Source: Clostridiales bacterium (GTDB taxonomy: Bacteria; Bacillota; Clostridia; Oscillospirales; Acutalibacteraceae). From it: a stretch of DNA of 64,000 bases. The stretch lies in NCBI GenBank assembly GCA_019416455.1, contig DXXG01000027.1, positions 248,001-312,000 of the forward strand. Reading direction: 5' to 3'. The position numbers were made by a program, and so were the translations under genes. How positions within the stretch are numbered: position 1 is the stretch's first letter; each line of letters opens with the position of its first letter. Positions 17,411 through 24,481 of the stretch are shown here, piece by piece. Below the pieces are notes generated by a model, which was given only the letters and a program-made list of their open reading frames with translations, searched no databases and was not told the DNA's origin.

Positions 17411-18125
17411 AATTTGCCTCCCATCCGAACCGGTATCCCTTTCCCCAGATGGTTTTGATATAAGTGGGGCGCTGGGGATCAGTCTCCAATTTCAGCCGCA
17501 GTTTCCGGATATGGACCATCACGGTGCCATTGGAAATGGGGAAATAAGGTTCCTGCCAGATGCTCTCATAGATCCGCTGAGCGGAAAATACCTGCTGGGG
17601 GGACTGCATCAGCAGCCGGAGGATCTGGTACTCGATCTCCGTCAAGTCCTTTTCCTCTTCTCCCACCCAGACCTGATTGTGATCCAGAGCCAGTGTGACC
17701 CCGCAGCAGGTCAGGGTATTGTTGTCGTAGGTAGTGCCGGGCTGTCCTTTGCCTTGATAGACGCAGTACCGCCGAAGCAGGGCTTTCACCCGGGCGCTGA
17801 GTTCCGCGAAGGAAAAGGGTTTTGTGAGGTAGTCGTCTCCTCCTGCGGTGAGACCGATCAGTTTGTCCGACTCCTGGGCTTTGGCCGTGAGAAACAGGAT
17901 GGGGATGGTGGAAGTCTTGCGGATCTCTTCACAGACCCGCAGACCGGACATCCCCGGCATCATCACGTCCAGGATGACCAGATCGATCTGGTTGTTCATC
18001 ATACGCAGGGCAGTGGGGCCGTCGGGGGCCTCCAAGATGGAGTAGTTTTCCCCGGAAAGCAGGATCCGGATGCCTTCCCGGATCTCCGCTTCGTCTTCCA
18101 CCAGTAAGATCGTTTGTTTTTCCAC
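17394..18125 (-). CDS. OmpR-family response regulator of the Dlt-like operon
   Basis: The 243-residue protein has a receiver domain (acidic pair in LLVEDEAEI, Asp53 in VILDVMMPGMSGL, Lys in YLTKPF) and a winged-helix DNA-binding domain ending VMVHIRKLRLKLETDP and TIWGKGYRFGW. It is the first gene of the seven-gene minus-strand operon and overlaps its kinase. It starts about 50 bases downstream of a strong terminator, so it has its own promoter and the whole operon is probably under its autogenous control. Confidence 0.93.
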   Translation of the reverse strand: MEKQTILLVEDEAEIREGIRILLSGENYSILEAPDGPTALRMMNNQIDLVILDVMMPGMSGLRVCEEIRKTSTIPILFLTAKAQESDKLIGLTAGGDDYLTKPFSFAELSARVKALLRRYCVYQGKGQPGTTYDNNTLTCCGVTLALDHNQVWVGEEEKDLTEIEYQILRLLMQSPQQVFSAQRIYESIWQEPYFPISNGTVMVHIRKLRLKLETDPQRPTYIKTIWGKGYRFGWEANYDAQK

Positions 18126-18173
18126 AGTATTTCTCTCCTTTCGAGGGGGTCAAAGAACAAGCTCACCTGCTGC

Positions 18174-18222
18174 AAAAAACGCCTTTCGCTCAGGTGCCGG
18201 GAGCACAGGCGCGAAAGGCGTT
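18174..18222 (-). terminator. Rho-independent terminator of the lipoprotein gene
   Basis: AACGCCTTTCGC and GCGAAAGGCGTT form a 12-bp stem with an inner GC hairpin, followed on the minus strand by TTTTTT. It separates the Lys/Ser-rich lipoprotein transcript from the two-component operon. Confidence 0.85.
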
Positions 18223-18261
18223 CACAAAGGGGATAAGGAGAGAACTGAGGGAGTTAAACCA

Positions 18262-18744
18262 TCAGTTACCTTTGCTGGAAGAAGTGGTTCCACTGTTGGC
18301 AGCCTGATTCGCGTCCTTTTTTTCGTTGGCGCTGCTCTGCTGGGAAGAGCTGGAAGTGCTGGCGCTCTTCTTGGTAGAGCTGTTCTTTTTGGTAGAGCTG
18401 TTTTTCTTAGTGGAGCTGTTTTTCTTGGAAGAAGCCTTCTTTTTGGAAGAACTGCTCTTCTTGGAAGAAGTCTTTTTCTTGGAGGAAGTATCCTTCTTGG
18501 AAGCGGTATCCTTCTTAGAAGCATCCTCCTTCTTGGAGGACTCTTCCTGCTTGCTGGAAGAGTCCGACTTTTTGGTCTCAGTCTTTTTGGAAGAGGATTG
18601 AGTCTGACTCTGTTTGGTCTGAGGGATCTGAGCGGTGCCACGTTTTTGATTGCCGCATCCGGTCAGTAAAGAGGTGGAGATCAGCAGGGCCATCAGCAAA
18701 GCGCCCACACGGATTTTTGTATTTTTCTTGTTTTGCACTGTCAT
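18262..18744 (-). CDS. Lys/Ser/Thr-rich low-complexity lipoprotein
   Basis: The roughly 160-residue product starts MTVQNKKNTKIRV, has a hydrophobic signal segment and a lipobox LLTGC followed by GNQ, so it should be anchored outside the membrane. The rest is almost entirely Ser, Lys and Thr in short repeats such as KKNSSTKKNSSTKK, and is predicted to be disordered. Upstream in-frame starts exist and the exact start is uncertain. The highly positive, hydroxyl-rich tail could bind anionic cell-wall polymers. It lies just upstream of the Dlt-like operon on the same strand but is separated from it by a terminator. No recognised family. Confidence 0.75.
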   Translation of the reverse strand: MTVQNKKNTKIRVGALLMALLISTSLLTGCGNQKRGTAQIPQTKQSQTQSSSKKTETKKSDSSSKQEESSKKEDASKKDTASKKDTSSKKKTSSKKSSSSKKKASSKKNSSTKKNSSTKKNSSTKKSASTSSSSQQSSANEKKDANQAANSGTTSSSKGN

Positions 18745-18976
18745 GAGGAAACACATCCTTACCTGTTTTAGATTTGTCCGTGGAGTTGTATCTCTCACTG
18801 ACAGGGCCTATTGTAACAGGCAATTCTTAAAATCCACCCCAGTAGAGTGCTTAACAAGTTTTAAAGAATCTAAAGAAATCTTAAGGGCTTTACAAGGCTA
18901 TTGTACCGGGGAAACCATGTGGGGTCAAGGAGCCGGATAGAAAAAGAACCCGTGCTTTAAACACGGGTAAAAAAAG

Positions 18977-19017
18977 AAAAAACCTAGGAACCACATGATT
19001 CCTAGGTTTTACTTGGC
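18977..19017 (-). terminator. Terminator-like hairpin, near-copy of the one beside tRNA-Arg
   Basis: On the minus strand CCAAGTAAAACCTAGGAATC leads into a stem and a long T tract. A nearly identical unit is at 27434-27474, directly after the tRNA-Arg CCA end. This copy is followed by unrelated sequence instead of a tRNA. Confidence 0.55.
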
Positions 19018-19240
19018 TGTACTGAACAAAAATGAAACCAAACTAAAAACGCGAGCAAAAAAGAAACGCACTCCACAAAAGTGAAGTGCGCGTCTTGAAA
19101 GCGGCAGCTTGCCGCTGGCGCGCCAGGAGTTGAGGCAGCCCGAAAGCTCCGGTGAAGCTTTCGGGCAACGAGGTCCCTCCCCAAGAAGGCGAGCCCCGGG
19201 CGAAGCCTGATTGGTTGGTCGATCAAACAAGGATAACAAA

Positions 19241-19276
19241 AAATCCCAGAAACCGTGTGGCTTCTGGGAAATTCTG
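19241..19276 (-). terminator. Probable displaced tRNA-Arg terminator
   Basis: On the minus strand TCCCAGAAGCC and GGTTTCTGGGA form a stem followed by TTTTTT. It sits immediately beyond the 46-bp left repeat, where the terminator of the intact tRNA gene would have been before the element inserted. Confidence 0.6.
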
Positions 19277-19322
19277 TGGCGCGCCAGGAGGGACTCGAAC
19301 CCCCGACCTTTTGGTTCGTAGC
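19277..19322 (-). repeat. Left attachment site (attL), 46-bp direct repeat
   Basis: These 46 bases are identical to 27472-27517, the 3' end of tRNA-Arg including the anticodon-loop side and the encoded CCA. Sequence identity stops sharply after 19322. This is the classic product of tyrosine-recombinase insertion into a tRNA gene. Confidence 0.9.
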
Positions 19323-19861
19323 TGCTCAACCTCCGATTATTAGCGTTTTGCCATGTTCGAAAAGTGGCGATTTCATGCGGTTTTTTGGGTTTCTCGTTTT
19401 TTGGAGTTTGCTCCCGTTTTGCCGTTTTTACGCACGTTGTGCGTAAATTGTGCGTAAATCCGAAAGCGGTTTCTCGCCCTCTGGGTGGGGTTGCTGGCGG
19501 CCTGGGCAGATCTCCGCAAAGAAAAACGGAAGCGGCTTTCCTGGCGCGGCTGTGGCTGTCCGGTTCCGGACAGAATCAGGAAAGCGGTCCCGGATCGTAG
19601 CAGGAAAGCCCCTGGCGGCCCGTCTGGGGCGCTGCCTGTTCCCACCTGAACCCCTGACCGGGGTGGCTGCTGGACCGCTGGAACCGTCTCCGTCCGAAGT
19701 GCTTCCCCAGCGAAACCGAACCGGCCTAATTTTTATCTCAAAATCCCCGTTTTTTTGCGGGTCGCAGTAACCACTCGGGAAAAATCCCCTGGAAGGACCC
19801 GTGAAAAAGAGAGCGCCCCTGCTTGTCTCATAAACAGAACTAATGTTCGTTTAAGAAAACA
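19323..19861. other. Left-end non-coding region of the element
   Basis: About 540 bases without a credible gene. It holds the palindrome and direct repeats at 19428-19470 and two copies of GAAAGCGG (19462, 19580). Short frames here read through tRNA-derived sequence or have no ribosome site. It may carry integrase arm sites, an origin or a packaging site; none can be proven. Confidence 0.5.
19428..19470. repeat. Left arm-type integrase site candidate
   Basis: TTTACGCAC and GTGCGTAAA form a perfect palindrome around GTT, followed at once by another TTGTGCGTAAA. The 35 bases at 19436-19470 are identical to 27379-27413 near the other end of the element. Repeated short sites near both ends are what integrase N-terminal domains usually bind. 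Confidence 0.55.
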
Positions 19862-19906
19862 AAAAAGGAACGGCCAGCGGCCCCAGGGGAACCGCTTCCG
19901 CTCCTA
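19862..19906 (-). terminator. Terminator of the element's leftward operon
   Basis: On the minus strand GGAGCGGAAGCGG pairs imperfectly with CCGCTGGCCGTTCC around a CCCCTGGGG loop, followed by TTTTTT. It ends the coiled-coil gene transcript. Confidence 0.6.
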
Positions 19907-19914
19907 GTTTGTGT

Positions 19915-20550
19915 TCAGTTTTGCAGGATCTCCGAAACGAACTCCCCAGGGGTGTAGGCGCTCACCTGGGGGAAAGTGTTGTGCAGCAGTTGGGAGGACG
20001 GCAGGGCGTCATGGGGGGAAAGCGATTCCTGCCGGGGCCACTGGGCCAGCATCCGCTCCAGCTCCATCGCCAGGGCCTGCTCCATGTCATCATGCGCCAG
20101 GCCCAGGGCGTTGGCGGCATCCCGTTCCTCCTGGAGTACCGACCGCAGATGGCGCAGCTCAGACCGGGTGAGGGTGGGCTTTTCCTCCGCAATCTGCCCC
20201 GCCCGCTCCGCTTTCCGCTTGGTAAAGCTTAAACGGGCCTCCAGCTGTGTCCCCTGTTCCTCGCTGCCTCCCTGGTCCAGCAGCTGGTTGAGCTGGGCTT
20301 CCAGGTCCGCAGCCTGGGAAAGGGCTTCCTTTTGCTCCTGCCGGGCCCTCTCCTGCTCCTGGGCGGCCCGTTGGCTTGCCTGGGTGAGAACCTCCCGGAG
20401 TTTCGCTTTTGCCTTGTCGTGGGCGCTCTGGGCCTTTTCGTAGGCTTTCCGGGCGGCGTCCAGGCTGGGCAGGTCCTGACGGCTTTTCGCTTTGCCCAGG
20501 GCGTAGCGGTAGCGGTTCAAGGCGGTGTTTTCATCGAGTCTGTTTTCCAT
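19915..20550 (-). CDS. Coiled-coil protein of the element, function unknown
   Basis: The 211-residue soluble protein is dominated by Ala/Glu/Gln/Lys-rich heptads (about residues 20-150), for example AAQEQERARQEQKEALSQAADLEAQL, and ends in a less regular tail. No catalytic motif or membrane segment is visible. ACGGAGG precedes the ATG. It is the last gene of the leftward operon and is followed by a terminator. Position after the sigma-like gene would suit a late function such as scaffolding or capsid remodelling in a satellite, but that is a guess. Confidence 0.7.
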   Translation of the reverse strand: MENRLDENTALNRYRYALGKAKSRQDLPSLDAARKAYEKAQSAHDKAKAKLREVLTQASQRAAQEQERARQEQKEALSQAADLEAQLNQLLDQGGSEEQGTQLEARLSFTKRKAERAGQIAEEKPTLTRSELRHLRSVLQEERDAANALGLAHDDMEQALAMELERMLAQWPRQESLSPHDALPSSQLLHNTFPQVSAYTPGEFVSEILQN

Positions 20551-20644
20551 GTTTTCCTCCGTTTCTCCGGTGCGGCTCCCTTGACGGGAACCGCTTTCCG
20601 TGGTAAAGTAATTTTATAAGTTATCGGGTTTCTGATTTCCACGG

Positions 20645-20677
20645 ACGCCCCGGGGGGTTCTCCCGGGGTGTTTTTTT
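20645..20677 (+). terminator. GC-rich hairpin with T run reading rightward
   Basis: CCCCGGG and CCCGGGG flank a short loop and are followed on the plus strand by TTTTTTT. The flanking genes read leftward, so this would stop plus-strand (antisense) transcription or act as a structure between the sigma-like and coiled-coil genes. Confidence 0.4.
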
Positions 20678-20683
20678 GCGCTT

Positions 20684-21439
20684 TTACCCCTCAAACAACC
20701 GGCTTTCCACCAGCCGTTCCTCCACACTTCCCCTGTCATAGTACCAGGAATACCACCCGGTGCCTTGATAGGCTGCGGCCTCCAGTGCTTCCTCCTTTCG
20801 CTGCTGCAAGCTGGGTGTGCCCCGCAGCACCCGCAGGGCCTTTTCCTCCTCTTTTCGCACCTGTGCCGGGGTGATGTGTAACGCCTGAGCCGTTTCTGGC
20901 CGGGTCTGCTGGAGATAGAACCGCCGGCGCAGCACCGCCTCCTGTACGGGCGTCAGCTTCTCCAGGCAGTTCTCTAATAGTTCATGGAGCCAAGCCTGGG
21001 CCTGGAGGGTGTCCACCTGTGCAAGGGCCTGTTCTGCTTTTGGGTCCGGCAGAAAGTCCCCTAGTGGATCCATGTCCTCGCCTTCCGGTCCCTGGGCGGG
21101 TGTGTCCATGCTCAGGCTGTCATTGAGGGGATTCTCCGGGCGGTTTTGCCGGATTCCCATGCAGGCCTGAAAACGGTTTTTCGCCGTCCGGTTCAGGTAA
21201 GCGTTGAAGGGGATCGGCCTGTCCGGTTTGAAGTAGCGCACAGCGTCCGCAAGGGCTAGGAAAGCTTCCTGTTTCAGGTCCTCCCACACTACTCCGTGCC
21301 GGGAACAACTCTCTTTCCCGTGAGTTCGGTAGAACTTCCAAACCAGGGAAAGCAGCAGGTTGTGATAATCTTCCCACAGCTGATAGAGAGCTTCCAGGTC
21401 CCCGCTCTGGGCGCGAACTGCAAGTTGTTCCTGTGTCAT
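20684..21439 (-). CDS. Sigma-70-like factor of the element
   Basis: The 251-residue protein has a region-2-like segment (WEDLKQEAFLALADAVRYFK and FNAYLNRTAKNRFQ) and a region-4-like helix-turn-helix (LTPVQEAVLRRRFYL ... ETAQALHITPAQVRKEEEKAL), joined by an acidic linker. It would direct RNA polymerase to element or helper-phage promoters, or act as a late activator like ArpU/RinA-type proteins. GGGGGG precedes the ATG by seven bases. It lies in the leftward operon between an S24-fold gene and the coiled-coil gene. The sigma fold is well supported; its target promoters are unknown. Confidence 0.82.
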   Translation of the reverse strand: MTQEQLAVRAQSGDLEALYQLWEDYHNLLLSLVWKFYRTHGKESCSRHGVVWEDLKQEAFLALADAVRYFKPDRPIPFNAYLNRTAKNRFQACMGIRQNRPENPLNDSLSMDTPAQGPEGEDMDPLGDFLPDPKAEQALAQVDTLQAQAWLHELLENCLEKLTPVQEAVLRRRFYLQQTRPETAQALHITPAQVRKEEEKALRVLRGTPSLQQRKEEALEAAAYQGTGWYSWYYDRGSVEERLVESRLFEG

Positions 21440-21502
21440 TGACGGTCCCCCCGATTCCTGGTAAAATAAAAGGGTTACCAGAAACCGCTTTCCCGAGTTT
21501 CT

Positions 21503-21994
21503 TTATGTACCGTCTCCAGCCGTGACCTGTACCAGCAGGCACGGCTCTTTTACTGGACTGACATTCCAAAAGGGAATCTCCCCGCCGGGGTCCAGCCGGT
21601 CCGGGAAGGTGTCCGGCGGCTGCTGCCATTTCAGGGCGCCCCGTTCGTCCCACAGGGCGAACACCACCCCCAGGACCTCCACCGGGAAAGACACGTCAAC
21701 GCGCCGCCTGTCCCCGCTGCTTTTGTACCGGGTCCCGGCGCAGGGCTGCCCGAACGCCCGCCCGTCATACCGCTTTACCAGCAGGGGGCCGGGCTGGTCC
21801 AGCCTCCGGCACAGACAAAAGTCCTCCCGCTCCACCCCCTGGGGGCCGAATTTCGGCGGCTTGGGAAAGCGGTCCAGGGCCACGCCCACCGCGTCCCCGT
21901 CCAGGATGCCCGCCCCTTCTAGGCAGTTTCCGGAGACGGATACCCGGACCAGGCCCCCGGCGGGCAGGTCCTCCACGCTCATGAAGTGCTTCAT
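21503..21994 (-). CDS. S24/LexA-fold protein with Cys at the nucleophile position
   Basis: The 163-residue protein starts MKHFMSVEDLPAGG. It shows the layout of the S24 (LexA/UmuD) domain: VSVSGNCLEGAGILDGDAVGV, where GDSM is expected, then LLVKRYDG supplying a Lys and VEVLGVVFAL as the closing strand. The usual Ser is replaced by Cys24, so self-cleavage is uncertain. No DNA-binding domain is attached. Its start overlaps the upstream stop as ATGA, showing translational coupling. A role in regulation or in anti-repression is possible. Confidence 0.65.
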   Translation of the reverse strand: MKHFMSVEDLPAGGLVRVSVSGNCLEGAGILDGDAVGVALDRFPKPPKFGPQGVEREDFCLCRRLDQPGPLLVKRYDGRAFGQPCAGTRYKSSGDRRRVDVSFPVEVLGVVFALWDERGALKWQQPPDTFPDRLDPGGEIPFWNVSPVKEPCLLVQVTAGDGT

Positions 21995-22383
21995 ACCGCC
22001 GCCCCCTTTCCCTCCGGGGCGTTCTCTTTCAGCCACTGGCGGAGGTTTGCCACGGTTTCCGCCACGTCCTCAAAGGGGGCGTAGTTCTCCGGGTGCTGTA
22101 ACCGGCTTTCCAGGGCGAAAAGCTGCCATTGGTAGTCGGTCATCATGGGAATATCAACCAGGGGAACTGTGGGCATTCCAGCCACGGATAAATAGCCCGT
22201 TACGGGATAGGACTTCTCGCCCAGGGAAAAGACCTCTCCCGGCCTGGCGGGAATCAGCTTTCCCCGTGAGGATTTCCCTTGCAATTCTCCGCTTTTTGTG
22301 GTAGTATGCCTTTGTAGACTATTTATTTCGTTTGCGCCCTGGGAAGTTGCCGCTTCTCGGGGCGCTTTTTTTGTGTCCATCAT
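21991..22383 (-). CDS. Small element protein of unknown function
   Basis: The 130-residue soluble protein has a disordered N-terminal third and a compact C-terminal part with helices (DYQWQLFALESRLQHPENYA, DVAETVANLRQWLKENA). No known motif is recognised. It is coupled by overlapping start/stop codons to the replication loader gene upstream and the S24-fold gene downstream, so it is expressed as part of the leftward operon. Start is one of two adjacent ATG codons. Confidence 0.7.
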   Translation of the reverse strand: MMDTKKAPREAATSQGANEINSLQRHTTTKSGELQGKSSRGKLIPARPGEVFSLGEKSYPVTGYLSVAGMPTVPLVDIPMMTDYQWQLFALESRLQHPENYAPFEDVAETVANLRQWLKENAPEGKGAAV

Positions 22384-23219
22384 TCTGTTTTGCTCCTTTC
22401 TTTTTGCTGATGCAGCCGCCAGTTCCGTCCGGACTTGGCCTGTATGTCCAGAAACTGTGCGCCATGATCGGACATTTCAAAAATGCGGCTACCTAGGGCC
22501 CCATCCAAAGCCAGCAGGTCCTTCACGGAAAGTTCCGTGGAAAGAATGGTGGTGGCTTTCCGGTTGTACCGAGGGCCGATGATGTCAAAAGCCAATTCCA
22601 CGTCTGCGGTGGTGGGTGTATGGCCTGCCGCTGTTTTCAGGAAATCATCCAAATAGAGCACGTCCGCAAGGAGGAGGGGCTCTATTTGCCGCTTGCGCTC
22701 TTCGCTGTCCAGAGCAGCGCCTTTGATTTGCCGGGCAGTTTCCCGCCAAGGGCGGTAGGTGATCGCCCGCCCTTGGCCATTGAGTTCCCCACAAATTGCG
22801 GTGCACAGGTGGGTTTTCCCCGAACCCGAAACTCCCGAGGCCACAAACCAGCCCACCGGGTTCCGGGCATATGCCTGGGCCATTTCCTTGGCCTGCCGTT
22901 GCCAGGGATCTGGGGTCTGGAAGGTCTGAAAGGTGTGGTGCTTCATCAGCTCCCCAAGGCCCGAGGACGCCGCTTTCCGGATGCTCCGGCGGATCTCCTT
23001 GCAGGAACAGTCTGCCGCCACAATTACCCCTTCCTCCTGGTGGTAGATAACCCCTCGGTTTAAACACCGGGGGCAATTATAACCGGTGAGCTTGCCGGGG
23101 GTGGCGTTTAAAATCTCCACCTGCCGGGCAAGATGTTGTTCCAGGTTACAGCTGGGTGCCGGTGACGCCCCAGGGGTCATCCTCTGCCGGATCTCTTCCG
23201 GCACTTGAAAGTGGTTCAC
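22380..23219 (-). CDS. DnaC/DnaI-like helicase loader ATPase
   Basis: The 279-residue protein has an N-terminal Cys cluster (NCPRCLNRG, DCSC) like the zinc site of DnaI, then an AAA+ domain with Walker A SGVSGSGKTHL, Walker B VLYLDDFLK and a sensor TTILSTELS. It would load the host replicative helicase at the element's origin. GTG at 23219 is chosen because AGGAGG stands eight bases upstream; this gives a 74-base out-of-frame overlap with the preceding gene. Together with the DUF6291 protein it makes a replication module. Confidence 0.9.
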   Translation of the reverse strand: MNHFQVPEEIRQRMTPGASPAPSCNLEQHLARQVEILNATPGKLTGYNCPRCLNRGVIYHQEEGVIVAADCSCKEIRRSIRKAASSGLGELMKHHTFQTFQTPDPWQRQAKEMAQAYARNPVGWFVASGVSGSGKTHLCTAICGELNGQGRAITYRPWRETARQIKGAALDSEERKRQIEPLLLADVLYLDDFLKTAAGHTPTTADVELAFDIIGPRYNRKATTILSTELSVKDLLALDGALGSRIFEMSDHGAQFLDIQAKSGRNWRLHQQKERSKTE

Positions 23220-23883
23220 GCTTCATGCCTCCTCTGTCTTGTTCTTTTGAGAGCCACCCAGTGATGAACCGGGCAACACCCTTTCTTGTTTTGCGCCGCT
23301 GGGGGTTGGAGCCCAGCCATCCCTTCATGTTCCGCAGCTGCTGCATCACGTCCACCGCCGGGTATAGGCTTGCCCACTCTTTGACCTGTTCCTCTGTCAC
23401 GCCATACTGAGAACCGTCATTGAGAGGCAGCTCCACCACCGGCGGCACAGAGGCGCTTTTCGGCTCGGTGCAAATATCCTTTGAATCCTTTTCCAATTCC
23501 TTCTCCAATTCCCATTCCTTCTCCCATTCTAGGTTTTTGCTGGGTTTCGGTTGGGTTTTCTCTGGGTTTTGGTTGGGTTTCCGTTGGGTTTCTGTTGGGT
23601 TTCTCCCAGGCTTCTCCGGATGGTCTCCCCTGGGAGTATGTTTCCTGGGTCTGCCGCCCCGCCGTCCGTTCTCCACGTTGGCCTGATACTTCCGTATAGA
23701 GCTGTCTATATTGGGCCGCAGCAGGGTGAACAGACTTTGGAGCACCCCTTGCAGCTCCGGCTCCCGCCCCTCGAACACATAGGACATAACGGCGTCATAC
23801 ATGGTCAGCCGGTCCCCGTCCTCCAGGGTGCGAAGGGCCTCGAAATAGGACGGCAGCATGATGAAGCTCTTTCCCTCGTTCAT
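23146..23883 (-). CDS. DUF6291/DnaD-like replication protein
   Basis: The 245-residue protein begins SFIMLPSYFEALRTLEDGDR, the DUF6291-type N-terminal domain found in phage and plasmid replication proteins. A repetitive linker follows in which NPTETQRKPNQNPEKTQP-type units recur, then a charged Glu-rich run and a C-terminal helical part. It likely binds the origin and recruits the loader encoded downstream. Start ATG overlaps the upstream HTH stop as ATGA. The linker is low-complexity and may vary between relatives. Confidence 0.8.
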   Translation of the reverse strand: MNEGKSFIMLPSYFEALRTLEDGDRLTMYDAVMSYVFEGREPELQGVLQSLFTLLRPNIDSSIRKYQANVENGRRGGRPRKHTPRGDHPEKPGRNPTETQRKPNQNPEKTQPKPSKNLEWEKEWELEKELEKDSKDICTEPKSASVPPVVELPLNDGSQYGVTEEQVKEWASLYPAVDVMQQLRNMKGWLGSNPQRRKTRKGVARFITGWLSKEQDRGGMKREPLSSAGRDPAEDDPWGVTGTQL

Positions 23884-24116
23884 TCCTCAATCCTCCGAAT
23901 CGTCCCCACCTCCGGGGGCGGCGGGTCCGGTGTACCGCTTTCCAGAAATTCCAGCAGGTTGGGCCAGTAGATCAAAGGCTTGTTGCCCATCTGGGTATGT
24001 TTCAGCAGGCCCCGCTTGCACAGCACCCGCAGCTGATTGGCAGAAAGACCGATCCCCTCCGCCTTGCACCTGGCCGCGGTGCGGGGAATGGTGGCCACTT
24101 GGGTAAATTTTTCCAT
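23880..24116 (-). CDS. Small HTH (AlpA/excisionase-like) protein
   Basis: The 78-residue protein carries a MerR/excisionase-type winged HTH: CKAEGIGLSANQLRVLCKRGLLKH followed by a wing GNKPLIYWPNLLEFLES. GGAGG precedes the ATG at seven bases. It follows the XRE gene and precedes the replication genes, the place where satellites often keep an AlpA-like activator or excisionase. Its role, excision or activation of the operon, is inferred. Confidence 0.7.
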   Translation of the reverse strand: MEKFTQVATIPRTAARCKAEGIGLSANQLRVLCKRGLLKHTQMGNKPLIYWPNLLEFLESGTPDPPPPEVGTIRRIEE

Positions 24117-24118
24117 GC

Positions 24119-24319
24119 TTAGTCCTCCTTTTCCAGTATGCTCTCCAGGGGCACTCCCAGGCCCCGGGCCAGTTTGGCGGCGGTTTCTTTGCTGCAAGAC
24201 TTGCCCCGCCGCACTCCGCAGATGGTGGAAGCGTTGACGCCGCTTTTTTCAGCCATCTGGGCCAGAGTCCAGCTTCTTCGCGCCATTTCCGCAATCAGCT
24301 TCACACGGTCTACCCGCAT
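24119..24319 (-). CDS. XRE-family regulator (Cro-like) of the leftward operon
   Basis: The 66-residue protein is a single XRE HTH domain (WTLAQMAEKSGVNASTICGV ... LARGLGVPLESIL). ATG at 24319 follows AGGAGGTGAT with ideal spacing. It is the first gene of the leftward operon, transcribed from a strong promoter that faces the other XRE gene. This arrangement is the cI/cro-type switch of temperate phages and satellites. Confidence 0.88.
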   Translation of the reverse strand: MRVDRVKLIAEMARRSWTLAQMAEKSGVNASTICGVRRGKSCSKETAAKLARGLGVPLESILEKED

Positions 24320-24368
24320 CGGATCACCTCCTGTAGAACGATATTTCGTGCATATATAGCAGGTTGTC

Positions 24369-24382
24369 GACGAACTTTCGTC
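24369..24382. promoter_or_regulatory. Operator candidate of the element switch
   Basis: GACGAACTTTCGTC is an inverted repeat GACGAA/TTCGTC. Related half sites occur at 24338-24349 (ACGA/TCGT) and at 24436-24443 (TTTCGTCC) in the opposite promoter, so both promoters carry candidate repressor sites. Confidence 0.55.
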
Positions 24383-24389
24383 TATCCCC

Positions 24390-24418
24390 ACTATACACGC
24401 TGTTTCGGTTAAAGTCAA
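24390..24418 (-). promoter_or_regulatory. Leftward promoter of the element
   Basis: On the minus strand TTGACT and TATAGT are separated by 17 bases. It drives the XRE/replication operon and lies next to the inverted repeat at 24369-24382. Confidence 0.75.
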
Positions 24419-24429
24419 GCCTTTTTTGG

Positions 24430-24458
24430 TTGATTTTTCGTCCAATTTATGCTATGGT
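24430..24458 (+). promoter_or_regulatory. Rightward promoter of the element
   Basis: TTGATT and TATGGT are separated by 17 bases and the -10 is extended by TG. The spacer holds a TTTCGTCC half site. It reads into the XRE gene at 24482. Confidence 0.6.
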
Positions 24459-24481
24459 ATTTCAAAAGGAGGCGTCTGCTC

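Larger units (their letters stand above)
18745..19276. other. Gene-free stretch with a cluster of hairpins next to the element
   Basis: No gene is seen here. It holds at least four inverted repeats: ACCCGTG/CACGGGT near 18951-18972, CCTAGGAA/TTCCTAGG near 18980-19014, a small one near 19067-19090 and one near 19138-19166 (GCCCGAAAGCT/AGCTTTCGGGC). A 14-base copy of the tRNA-Arg 3' end, TGGCGCGCCAGGAG, lies at 19116-19129. It looks like the scar of earlier insertions at the tRNA gene. Confidence 0.5.

Noticed and set aside
18326..18601. Leu/Phe/Glu-rich plus-strand frame opposite the lipoprotein
   Set aside because: It is the reverse complement of the Lys/Ser repeat (LVELFFLVELFF pattern) with no ribosome site.
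19152..19446. Frames with GGTRTPDLLVR and RQEGLEPPTFWFVA
   Set aside because: These come from translating the tRNA-Arg 3' end in attL; they are classic spurious tRNA-derived ORFs.
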